Below, piece by piece: positions 1-5,626 of a DNA stretch of 5,901 nt (position 1 is its first letter; the number at the start of each line of letters is the position of its first letter). Origin of the DNA: an uncultured Clostridia bacterium (GTDB lineage: Bacteria; Bacillota; Clostridia; Christensenellales; Aristaeellaceae); assembly GCA_946615785.1 (NCBI GenBank), contig CAMOIA010000104.1, forward strand, positions 1 through 5,901, read 5' to 3'. The position numbers and the translations under genes were made by a program. The notes under the pieces were generated by a model, which had not been told where the DNA came from, made no database searches, and saw nothing but the letters and a program-made list of their open reading frames with translations.

Positions 1-606
1 GAAATGCTTTTTCACTTCCGCCGCGACCTGAAGGCTCAGGTTTGTTCGTCCGTCCAGCATGGTCAGCAGCACGCCCTCGACCTCCAGAGCGGGATGAATG
101 CTCCTTTTGACCCTTCCAATGGTGTTGATGAGGGACGTGACGCCCTCGAGCGCATAGTATTCGCACTGGATGGGAATGAGGACGCTGTCGCAGCCCGCAA
201 GCGCGTTTACGGTAAGAAGTCCAAGGGACGGGGGACAGTCGATCAGGATAAAATCAAATTCGTTCCGGACGGCGGAAAGCGTTTTCCGAAGGCGGTACTC
301 CCGCTCCGGCATCTCCGCAAGCTCCAGCTCGGCCCCGGCCATGCGAATGTCGCAGGGGCAGGCTTTTTGGCGCTTGACGCAGGTGGATACGATGGCGTCT
401 TCAAAGGAGCATTCTCCCAGCAGCGCTTCATAGGTGGTTTTTTTGCCGGCTTTCAGCCCGATGCCGCTGGTCGCGTTCCCCTGCGGGTCCATATCGACCA
501 GAAGCACCCTGGCGCCGGCGTTTGCAAGACAGGCGGAGAGATTGACGGAGGTGGTGGTTTTCCCGACCCCGCCTTTCTGATTGACCACGGAAATGATTTT
601 ACCCAA
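1..606 (-). CDS. soj: ParA/Soj-family chromosome-partition ATPase, 3' end missing
   Basis: Partial gene: 202 codons are present and the C-terminus lies beyond the left edge (family members are usually about 250-275 aa). The protein begins MGKIISVVNQKGGVGKTTTS. A deviant Walker A (KGGVGKTT, residues 11-18) with the signature lysine K11 is followed by Walker A' (VDMDPQGNAT, 37-46, with D40) and Walker B (FILIDCPPSLG, 119-129, with D123). By family knowledge this is a DNA-binding dimeric ATPase that works with ParB/Spo0J in origin segregation and, in Bacillus, modulates DnaA. The start is TTG: AAGAAGGG lies 7 bases upstream, no ATG fits, and MGKII is the usual family N-terminus. It lies 30 bases after the preceding minus-strand gene, probably in one operon. 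A ParB gene would be expected just past the left edge, but this cannot be seen. Residues 76-85 (C76, C83, C85) are unusually cysteine-rich. The family call is very sure; chromosomal rather than plasmid type is inferred from dnaA proximity. Confidence 0.95.
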   Translation of the reverse strand, partial: MGKIISVVNQKGGVGKTTTSVNLSACLANAGARVLLVDMDPQGNATSGIGLKAGKKTTYEALLGECSFEDAIVSTCVKRQKACPCDIRMAGAELELAEMPEREYRLRKTLSAVRNEFDFILIDCPPSLGLLTVNALAGCDSVLIPIQCEYYALEGVTSLINTIGRVKRSIHPALEVEGVLLTMLDGRTNLSLQVAAEVKKHF

Positions 607-613
607 AACGAAA

Positions 614-621
614 CCCTTCTT
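614..621 (-). promoter_or_regulatory. Ribosome binding site that decides the soj TTG start
   Basis: The minus strand reads AAGAAGGG, seven bases before a TTG codon at 606-604. No ATG is available near the conserved N-terminus, so this site supports the TTG start. Confidence 0.7.
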
Positions 622-636
622 TGTCTGTAAATCGAA

Positions 637-1116
637 TCAGTTGATTTCCCGGTACCAGTATAGCCGTTGGCTTGGAAAGCCGCGGATCACGCGCTCCATC
701 ACCGCCCGCTCCGCGGGATCCATTACATCCGCATACATCGTAAACAGAGCCCGGTAGGCAGACAGGCTGCCGTTTTGCATGGCGAACGTTTTCAGCGTCG
801 CGCAGTGCGCTTCGTCCCGCCTGAAGGTCTCAAAGAGCGGAAACAGAAGATCGTCGGCCAGGATGTCGATGTCGTCGGAACGCAAAAGGATGCGGTCTCC
901 GGAATCGAGTTCGACGACCATGGTGGCGCGGGTGATGCGCCGCACCTCGCCGAACAGAAGCACACGAAGCCATTCGTACAGGTCGTTGAGATCCTGTTTT
1001 TCCGTATACCCGTGAAAGCGGTCCAGAATCCTTTGCACGGCGGGATACAGCGCCTTTGAAAGCGTGCTCCCGAACCAGGGCTGCAGGATCAAATACAATT
1101 GCGATTCGGAAACCAT
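637..1116 (-). CDS. Uncharacterised 159-aa protein between dnaA and soj
   Basis: I do not recognise this family. The ATG start at 1116 is well supported: GGAGG lies 7 bases upstream. The protein has no obvious signal peptide or transmembrane segment. It has an aromatic N-terminal part (YLILQPWFGSTL, about 7-18), then a predicted helical stretch with LNDLYEWLRVLLFGEV (about 43-58), a short beta-like segment MVVELDSGDRILLRSDDID (about 66-84), and a helical C-terminal half ending RLYWYREIN. The mixed alpha/beta character and charge suggest a soluble cytoplasmic protein. It is divergent from dnaA and 30 bases ahead of soj, so it is probably cotranscribed with soj, with its own promoter in the dnaA intergenic region. 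The position suggests a link to replication or segregation, but that is inference only. Codon use resembles the neighbours, so there is no sign of recent transfer. Confidence 0.85.
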   Translation of the reverse strand: MVSESQLYLILQPWFGSTLSKALYPAVQRILDRFHGYTEKQDLNDLYEWLRVLLFGEVRRITRATMVVELDSGDRILLRSDDIDILADDLLFPLFETFRRDEAHCATLKTFAMQNGSLSAYRALFTMYADVMDPAERAVMERVIRGFPSQRLYWYREIN

Positions 1117-1153
1117 ACGATTGCCTCCGATCCTTTACTCGGTGCCTGCTATT

Positions 1154-1182
1154 AAGATAACACAAAGCGTATGAAAAGTCCA
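1154..1182 (-). promoter_or_regulatory. Putative promoter of the hypothetical gene-soj operon
   Basis: On the minus strand TGGACT (1182-1177) and TATCTT (1159-1154) are separated by 17 bases, and a TG one base before the -10 gives an extended -10 element. Both hexamers match 4 of 6 consensus positions, so this is only moderately supported. It would give a leader of about 30 bases that includes the GGAGG site. Confidence 0.4.
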
Positions 1183-1267
1183 GAAATGCGAAAGAATGAA
1201 TAAATATACATGCAAAGCCCAATGCTGGTGGTGCGGGACAGCCTGAAACACAATCTATAGAAATAAG

Positions 1268-1276
1268 TTATCCACA
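1268..1276 (+). promoter_or_regulatory. DnaA box (TTATCCACA, perfect)
   Basis: Exact match to the DnaA-box consensus TTATNCACA in its strongest form. It lies about 58 bases upstream of the dnaA -35 hexamer, centred between the two 10-bp direct repeats. Confidence 0.9.
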
Positions 1277-1333
1277 GACTGTTTGAATAGCCGGAAAAGG
1301 AGATGAAACACAAAATGCAATGATTTCGGGGGA

Positions 1334-1362
1334 TTGAAAAAAACCCGAAGTTTTGTTACAAT
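1334..1362 (+). promoter_or_regulatory. dnaA promoter (sigma-A type, extended -10)
   Basis: TTGAAA (1334-1339) and TACAAT (1357-1362) have an ideal 17-base spacer, and a TG at 1354-1355 forms an extended -10 element. Transcription should begin near 1369, leaving a leader of about 120 bases to the TTG start. Two DnaA boxes fall within this leader, which suggests autorepression by DnaA. Confidence 0.75.
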
Positions 1363-1384
1363 GCCATTGCCATCACCGAAGGGA

Positions 1385-1393
1385 TTATCCACA
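1385..1393 (+). promoter_or_regulatory. DnaA box (TTATCCACA, perfect)
   Basis: Second exact consensus box. It begins about 16 bases after the predicted dnaA transcription start, where bound DnaA could block RNA polymerase. Confidence 0.9.
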
Positions 1394-1397
1394 ACGG

Positions 1398-1406
1398 TTT
1401 TCCACA
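1398..1406 (+). promoter_or_regulatory. DnaA box variant (TTTTCCACA)
   Basis: One mismatch (third base) from TTATNCACA. It has the same orientation as the perfect box at 1385 and starts 13 bases after it, so the pair could bind DnaA cooperatively. Confidence 0.65.
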
Positions 1407-1473
1407 AAAACTGCTCTTTGCTCCGGATGCATAAATTGGCGGGTTTTCGCGATGCTGGCGTCATTAAGTCAAT

Positions 1474-1479
1474 GGGGGA
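1474..1479 (+). promoter_or_regulatory. Ribosome binding site that favours the dnaA TTG start
   Basis: GGGGGA lies 8 bases before TTG at 1488. It touches or overlaps the in-frame ATG at 1479, so it cannot serve that codon. The in-frame ATG at 1452 has only a weak GGCGGG upstream. Confidence 0.55.
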
Positions 1480-1487
1480 TGAGCCCT

Positions 1488-2810
1488 TTGGATGCACTTG
1501 GAATCTGGGAAAAAGCCTGTACGCTCATGCGGGCCGAAATGACGGAGGTCACCTATAACACATGGATCGCTTCGGCCTTAAAAATGGCAGGCCAGGAAGG
1601 CGACACGTTTCTGATTGAAGCGGTGACGGATTTTTACTATCAGTTCGTGGTGCCCCGTTATTCGACCCTGATCACGAACGCGCTGACACAGGCTTCGGGA
1701 CAGCCGGTCCGGGTGCAGATCATGACGCCCTCGCAGGCAAAGGAATACCGCGAAGGCGCAAAGCCGATGATGCGTTCGGCGTCGGAGGCGTGCCTGAACC
1801 CGAAATACACCTTTGAAACCTTCGTCGTCGGCAACAACAACCGTTTTGCGCACGCGGCCTCCCTGGCTGTGGCGGAATCGCCGGCGGATGCCTACAATCC
1901 GCTGTTTATCTACGGCGGCGTCGGGCTCGGGAAAACCCATCTGATGCACGCGATCGGGCATTACGTACTTTCGCAGAACCCCGCCGCCCGCATCAAATAC
2001 CTGACCACGGAAACCTTTACCAACGAAATGATCGCGGCCATCCAGACCAGAACCATGGCCGAATTCAAGGAAAAATACCGCAGCAACGTGGATATCCTGA
2101 TGGTGGATGACATTCAGTTTCTCGCCGGCCGCGAAGGAACGCAGGAGGAGTTTTTCCACACGTTTAATACCCTTCGCGAAACCGGAAAGCAAATCATCAT
2201 TTCCTCCGACAAACCGCCCAAGGAAATCCCAAAGCTGGAGGAACGGCTGCGCTCCCGTTTTGAATGGGGACTGATCGCGGATATTACAAAGCCGGATGAG
2301 GAAACGCGCTACGAGATCCTGCGCCGGAAGGCGGAAAGCGAGTCCATCCCCATCCCCAATGAAATCCTTCACATGATCGCCGAGCGGATTTCAAGCAACA
2401 TCCGCGAGCTGGAAGGCGCGCTGACAAGGCTTGTGGCCTATGCTTCCCTGACGGGCAGGACGATCGACGCGGAGCTGACGGAAAACGCGCTGCACAGCGC
2501 TTTTGCGGGCAATGAACGCCATGTGACCTGCGAGGACATCATCCGCGCGACGTCGGAATATTACAGCGTGCGGGCGGAGGATATCAAAGGCCCCAGGCGG
2601 TCAAGGGACATCCTGATCCCGCGGCAGATGGCGATGTATCTGGCAAGAGAAATGGTGGATGTGTCGCTTGAAATGATCGGCGGAGCGTTCAGCCGCGACC
2701 ATACCACGGTGATGCACGCCTGTCAGAAAATGGGGGAGGATATCAAGACCAATTCCTCCCTGGCGCTTGCGGCGGACGATATCCGCAAGCGCCTGCAGGA
2801 AAAGGATTAA
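1488..2810 (+). CDS. dnaA: Chromosomal replication initiator protein DnaA
   Basis: Complete, 440 aa from the preferred start. Domain I (about 1-75) begins MDALGIWEKAC, matching the usual N-terminus MxxxxxIWxxA; a short linker follows. The AAA+ domain III has Walker A GGVGLGKTH (143-151), Walker B DILMVDDIQF (202-211, D207/D208), a sensor I strand IIISSDKPP and the RLRSRFEWG segment (253-261). NIRELEGAL follows, then domain IV with the DnaA signature (SRDHTTVMHACQ, from 402), which reads the DnaA box in the major groove. DnaA-ATP unwinds the origin and loads helicase; it also regulates its own gene. The start TTG 1488 gives the family's usual length and has a good Shine-Dalgarno; ATG 1479 or 1452 are alternatives adding 3 or 12 residues. 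The nearer TTG at 1353 is excluded because it lies inside the promoter. dnaN does not follow; instead a terminator and a convergent gene do. Confidence 0.98.
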   Translation: MDALGIWEKACTLMRAEMTEVTYNTWIASALKMAGQEGDTFLIEAVTDFYYQFVVPRYSTLITNALTQASGQPVRVQIMTPSQAKEYREGAKPMMRSASEACLNPKYTFETFVVGNNNRFAHAASLAVAESPADAYNPLFIYGGVGLGKTHLMHAIGHYVLSQNPAARIKYLTTETFTNEMIAAIQTRTMAEFKEKYRSNVDILMVDDIQFLAGREGTQEEFFHTFNTLRETGKQIIISSDKPPKEIPKLEERLRSRFEWGLIADITKPDEETRYEILRRKAESESIPIPNEILHMIAERISSNIRELEGALTRLVAYASLTGRTIDAELTENALHSAFAGNERHVTCEDIIRATSEYYSVRAEDIKGPRRSRDILIPRQMAMYLAREMVDVSLEMIGGAFSRDHTTVMHACQKMGEDIKTNSSLALAADDIRKRLQEKD

Positions 2811-2831
2811 CCAATTGACGATACAATAAAG

Positions 2832-2859
2832 CAGGGGGACGGCGTCTTGCCGTCCCCTG
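2832..2859. terminator. Bidirectional hairpin terminator between dnaA and the BI-1 gene
   Basis: Arms CAGGGGGACGGC and GCCGTCCCCTG pair over 11 bp with one bulged G around the loop GTCTT. The plus strand continues TATTTCT and the minus strand CTTTATT, so both flanks are T-rich but lack a long pure T-run. It lies 21 bases after the dnaA stop and 23 bases after the stop of the convergent gene, so it probably serves both. Confidence 0.8.
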
Positions 2860-2882
2860 TATTTCTCGTCAGCGGGAAACGC

Positions 2883-3590
2883 TCAGTCCCTGCGCTTCCC
2901 GACGATGGAAAGGATGCGGATCAGGATGTTGATCACATCCATGTAAATGGCTGCGGCGGAGCGGATGGCGTTGGTAATGGTCGCCGGCCGCTGCTGGGCG
3001 AGCGCCCAGTCATACCCGATGAAGCCGGTGAAAATCAGGATGACGATGTAGTCGGTTACCTGCTGCTGGACACGGAAGATGAACGTCACGACGAGCTCGA
3101 TGACGATCAGCGCGAGCAGCGAAAGCGAGAGCATTTTGCCCATGCTCAGAAAGGCGTTCGGGAATGCGGTCGCCGCCAGCGTCATCACAGCGGTGATTCC
3201 CATGGTGATGAGGAATGCGTTTGCGATGCTGGAGGCCGTGTACGCCGCCACGAGGACAGTCAGCAAAAGACCGGTGCCTAAGGCCATCAGCGCGAATCCG
3301 CCGATGCAGATGGCGGGTTTTTCGGTCTTGTTCATGATGACGTTGCCGCCGATCGAGGAGGCCAGATAGACGACGATGGTCACAATCAGCCCGCCCCGCG
3401 TAAAATTGCTGAGCATGCCGGAACGCAGGGCTGTCAGCGAAACGGCATAGCTGAAGAAGAGCCCGAATATGACGGTCAGGCCGATGGCGAGCGAATAGAT
3501 GTTTCTGCTGGTACGGTCTTCACATTCGGTTTCATAGGTCATTTTCAGAAAGGCGTCGTTTTTTCTTTTTTTATCCAGTTCTTCGCTCAA
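2883..3590 (-). CDS. BI-1/YetJ-family (TMBIM) membrane protein
   Basis: 235 aa, with about seven hydrophobic helices (approximately 31-53, 66-86, 93-115, 122-142, 150-172, 180-195 and 210-229) after a charged 30-residue cytosolic N-terminus. The C-terminal family pattern is visible: GFIGYDWALAQQ with D194, then AAAIYMDVINILIRIL with D218, and a basic tail GKRRD. The 24-residue spacing of these two aspartates equals that of the Asp171-Asp195 pH-sensing pair known in Bacillus subtilis YetJ. Bacterial members are thought to act as pH-sensitive calcium leak channels in the inner membrane; that role here is inferred. The TTG start is chosen because AAAGGGGG lies 7 bases upstream; an in-frame ATG at 3641 lacks a clear site. 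It converges on dnaA and lies 208 bp after the SPFH gene, so it could be the third gene of that operon or have its own promoter; I found no convincing promoter in the gap. Confidence 0.9.
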   Translation of the reverse strand: MSEELDKKRKNDAFLKMTYETECEDRTSRNIYSLAIGLTVIFGLFFSYAVSLTALRSGMLSNFTRGGLIVTIVVYLASSIGGNVIMNKTEKPAICIGGFALMALGTGLLLTVLVAAYTASSIANAFLITMGITAVMTLAATAFPNAFLSMGKMLSLSLLALIVIELVVTFIFRVQQQVTDYIVILIFTGFIGYDWALAQQRPATITNAIRSAAAIYMDVINILIRILSIVGKRRD

Positions 3591-3597
3591 GGCAAAG

Positions 3598-3605
3598 CCC
3601 CCTTT
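3598..3605 (-). promoter_or_regulatory. Ribosome binding site that decides the BI-1 TTG start
   Basis: The minus strand reads AAAGGGGG, seven bases before TTG at 3590. It supports a 235-aa protein over the longer version starting at 3641. Confidence 0.6.
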
Positions 3606-3639
3606 CAATGTTTGCCGGGTCTGCAAAAAGGAACACCGC

Positions 3640-3671
3640 ACAAAGAAAACGGTCGGCCGGCGATTCTTTGT
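3640..3671. repeat. 8-bp inverted repeat in the leader of the BI-1 gene
   Basis: ACAAAGAA (3640-3647) and TTCTTTGT (3664-3671) are exact complements around a GC-rich 16-base centre containing GGTCGGCCGG. A T-run appears about ten bases later on the minus strand, too far for a typical terminator. It may be a leader hairpin or a protein site. Confidence 0.4.
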
Positions 3672-3750
3672 TTGTGTTGGGGCCTTTCAGCCGCAAAGCC
3701 TGCAAAAACAGACGGTACAAAGAGCGTCGCCGGGGCAGTGCGTGCGGTGT

Positions 3751-3777
3751 TGCCTGATCAGGCACCCGGTGCCTGAT
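3751..3777. repeat. Three alternating TGCCTGAT arms forming mutually exclusive hairpins
   Basis: TGCCTGATCAGGCA (3751-3764) is a perfect 14-bp palindrome. Its right half also pairs with a third arm: ATCAGGCACC (3757-3766) is complementary to GGTGCCTGAT (3768-3777), with one base between. The middle arm can therefore pair with either neighbour. The block lies 22 bases after the SPFH stop codon on the transcribed strand. No T-run follows it on the minus strand, so it is not a standard terminator; an RNA-stabilising hairpin, attenuator or operator are possible. Confidence 0.6.
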
Positions 3778-3798
3778 TAAACGTGCAGTGCAAACGGA

Positions 3799-4782
3799 TC
3801 AGATCAGCTTTGCGCCGCATTCCGGGCAGAATTTCGCGCTGCGCGGAATTTTCTGGCCGCACTGGCTGCAGTACTTGGTTTCCCCGGCCGCGGAATAATC
3901 GGCGGCGGGAGCGGCTGCCTGCGGCTGTGTTGCGGAATTGCCCTGCATGATCTGGCTGATGGCTGCTGCAGCGCCGAAGCCCGCGCCCATTCCGGCGGCG
4001 CCGTTCTGGTTGTTGGCGGCTTCGCGGATGGCTTCCGCGGCCTGATACTGGGTGTATTTCTGCACGTCGCCCACAACGCCCATGGACGTGCGGCGGTCCA
4101 TCGCGGCCTCGACTTCCTGCGGCAGGGAGATGTTTTCGATGGCGAAGGAATCAAGCTTCAATCCGAGGGCCGCGAACTTGGGGGAGAGGCTGTTCAGGGC
4201 GAATTCGCTCAGCTCGTCGTAATTGGCGGCCAGATCCAGTGCCGGAATCTTGCTCTGGGCCAGGATATCGGAAAGCCCGGATACGATGGTGCGCTTGATA
4301 TGCTCGGTTACGCCTTCGGTGGTGAAGAGCGCGCTCGTGCCGAACACCTGCTTTAAGAAGGCAGCGGGGTCGGAAACGCTGAAGGAATAGATGCCGAAGG
4401 CGCGAAGCCTGACAACGCCGAATTCCGCGTCGCGCATCATGACCGGGTTGGAAGTGCCCCATTTGCAGTTGAGGAACTGCCGGGTGTTGATGAAATAGAC
4501 TTCCGCTTTGAACGGGGAGTTAAAGCCATAGCGCCAGGACTGGAGCATGGTCATAACGGGCATGTTCTGGGTGGAGAGGGTATAGCGGCCGGGAACAAAG
4601 ATATCCGCAATGCGGCCTTCGTTCACCATCACAGCCACCTGGCTCTCGCGGACGGTCAGCTGCGCGCCCATCATGATAGCGTTTCCATCCTTGTTGAAAC
4701 GGTACACCATGGTGTCGTTGGAAGCGTCGGTCCATTCAATTACGTCGATGAATTGTCCGGTCAGTTTGCTGAAGATACCCAT
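3799..4782 (-). CDS. SPFH-domain protein with C-terminal zinc ribbon (YdjI/virion-core-like)
   Basis: 327 aa. The N-terminus MGIFSKLTGQFIDVIEW matches the family of SPFH proteins once called virion-core-like, which includes Bacillus subtilis YdjI. An SPFH (stomatin/prohibitin/flotillin-like) domain covers roughly residues 20-235, followed by an Ala/Gly/Gln-rich flexible linker (about 248-302). A final zinc ribbon has four cysteines, C305, C308, C319 and C322 (CSQCG...CPECG). There is no transmembrane helix, so membrane association would be through the SPFH domain or partners. In Bacillus YdjI works with YdjG/YdjH in recruiting PspA at membrane stress; a similar scaffold role here is inference. 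ATG 4782 is chosen because AAGGAGG lies 8 bases upstream; the in-frame ATG at 4809 lies ahead of that site. It begins one base after the stop of the upstream gene (TGACATG), which implies one mRNA and translational coupling. Confidence 0.93.
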   Translation of the reverse strand: MGIFSKLTGQFIDVIEWTDASNDTMVYRFNKDGNAIMMGAQLTVRESQVAVMVNEGRIADIFVPGRYTLSTQNMPVMTMLQSWRYGFNSPFKAEVYFINTRQFLNCKWGTSNPVMMRDAEFGVVRLRAFGIYSFSVSDPAAFLKQVFGTSALFTTEGVTEHIKRTIVSGLSDILAQSKIPALDLAANYDELSEFALNSLSPKFAALGLKLDSFAIENISLPQEVEAAMDRRTSMGVVGDVQKYTQYQAAEAIREAANNQNGAAGMGAGFGAAAAISQIMQGNSATQPQAAAPAADYSAAGETKYCSQCGQKIPRSAKFCPECGAKLI

Positions 4783-4783
4783 G

Positions 4784-5596
4784 TCATTCTCCTCCTTCTG
4801 TTGTTTCATCCTCTGTGAATGCTTTCAGATTGCGGATAAAACCGCTCTCTGCGATATTGATATCCAGGTTCAGGTATTCCTTGATCATGTCGAGACTTTG
4901 CCGGATGTGCGCGTCCGCGCGTTTTCCAAAGTCGTCAAGATCCTGATCAAGTCCCGCTTCCGGAATGGCGGCGACGCGGATCTGCCGCGGCGTGAGCACG
5001 GCGACGGCATAATAAATGTGATCGATGTAGCGGCCGAAGAAATTGTTTCGAAGTGCGCTTTCAAGCCGCTCGATGGCGGAAGCATGCTGCAGCATATAAA
5101 CGTCTCCCTGCGGCATGTCCATTTCATACACGACACACGGCCGGGTTGCGGAAATGTGTCCGCGGATCAGCTGAAGTTCCCGCTCCACCAGGGAAAAATC
5201 CTCGATTTCGCCGCACAGGAGCCTGTGCACAAGCTCGTCCCGCATGGCGCTGCGCATGGTGTCTTCATCGTAGGGGATGTCCGCGTAATCCGCATGGATG
5301 CGGTTCAGCACATGCCTCAGTTCGCTCAGGATCACGGCCTGCTTGTCGGTATCCTCGACCAGGGTGAAGATGGGCAGGCTCGGCCTTTCAACATGCAGAT
5401 AATCCCGAAGCGGTGTAACCGGCATTCCCACGAACGTGAAGGCGACGGCGTCGATGGCCTTGCCGGACAGAACTTCGACGGCTTCGGCAGGGGTGGACGC
5501 AATGATTGGCGTTCGGAACCCGAGCCTTTTCCAGTCAATCGCGTCGGATACAGCACGCACCTCAGGCTTGTCCGTTGCGATCAGCAGCTTGTACAT
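4784..5596 (-). CDS. Degenerate YesN-like receiver protein without DNA-binding domain
   Basis: 270 aa. Residues 1-27 (MYKLLIATDKPEVR, then AIDWKRLGF) match the start of YesN/AraC-type response regulators (typically MYKLLIVDDEPLVR, then IDWxxLGF). The acidic pair is reduced to TD (8-9), and the phospho-acceptor aspartate before the conserved MP (58-59) is replaced, by my alignment with F55, so phosphorylation is unlikely. The middle resembles the YesN linker and signalling region (MRDELVHRLLCGEI, followed by an alpha/beta segment with VVYEMDM). The protein stops at ESGFIRNLKAF and an acidic tail, where YesN proteins would carry the AraC helix-turn-helix. It may act by protein contact, perhaps with the SPFH partner. 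ATG 5596 is chosen for AAGGAGGG 6 bases upstream; the longer in-frame ATG at 5635 lies at the promoter. The last codons carry the next gene's ribosome site. The receiver resemblance is fairly sure; function is unknown. Confidence 0.8.
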   Translation of the reverse strand: MYKLLIATDKPEVRAVSDAIDWKRLGFRTPIIASTPAEAVEVLSGKAIDAVAFTFVGMPVTPLRDYLHVERPSLPIFTLVEDTDKQAVILSELRHVLNRIHADYADIPYDEDTMRSAMRDELVHRLLCGEIEDFSLVERELQLIRGHISATRPCVVYEMDMPQGDVYMLQHASAIERLESALRNNFFGRYIDHIYYAVAVLTPRQIRVAAIPEAGLDQDLDDFGKRADAHIRQSLDMIKEYLNLDINIAESGFIRNLKAFTEDETTEGGE

Positions 5597-5626
5597 CCAC
5601 GACCCTCCTTTGGCTACTCTGACATG

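Larger units (their letters stand above)
1117..1487. other. Candidate oriC / DnaA autoregulatory intergenic region
   Basis: This 371-bp gene-free region separates the divergent dnaA and hypothetical-soj transcription units. It contains two perfect DnaA boxes (1268 and 1385), one single-mismatch box (1398), a 10-bp direct repeat that partly matches the box (1244 and 1304), an AT-rich stretch around 1187-1215, the dnaA promoter (1334-1362) and a weaker divergent promoter (1154-1182). Box clusters next to dnaA mark the origin in many Firmicutes. However, dnaN is not adjacent and the 72 bp after dnaA hold no box, so the second half of a bipartite Bacillus-type origin is absent here. It could be the origin, or only a region for dnaA self-regulation. 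Confidence 0.6.

Noticed and set aside
4..630. 208-residue plus-strand reading frame at the left end
   Set aside because: It is the antisense shadow of soj, whose Walker motifs are unambiguous on the minus strand.
1156..1164. GATAACACA as a further DnaA box
   Set aside because: Four mismatches from TTATNCACA, so it does not qualify.
1353..1487. N-terminal extension of DnaA from the TTG at 1353
   Set aside because: That codon lies inside the dnaA promoter between the -35 and -10, there is no ribosome site, and the added 45 residues do not resemble any DnaA N-terminus.
1334..1558. Small plus-strand reading frame overlapping the dnaA promoter and start
   Set aside because: No Shine-Dalgarno sequence, it overlaps the promoter and the real dnaA start, and its sequence shows no protein-like pattern.
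2088..2109. Reverse-strand DnaA boxes (CGTGGATAT and GGTGGATGA)
   Set aside because: Two mismatches each and fully explained by the conserved Walker B codons of dnaA.
1578..2372. 264-residue minus-strand reading frame inside dnaA
   Set aside because: Antisense shadow of dnaA with no ribosome site and no recognisable domain.
3591..3798. Riboswitch or small gene in the SPFH-BI-1 gap
   Set aside because: Only short hairpins and repeats are visible; no known aptamer core, promoter or coding pattern could be supported.
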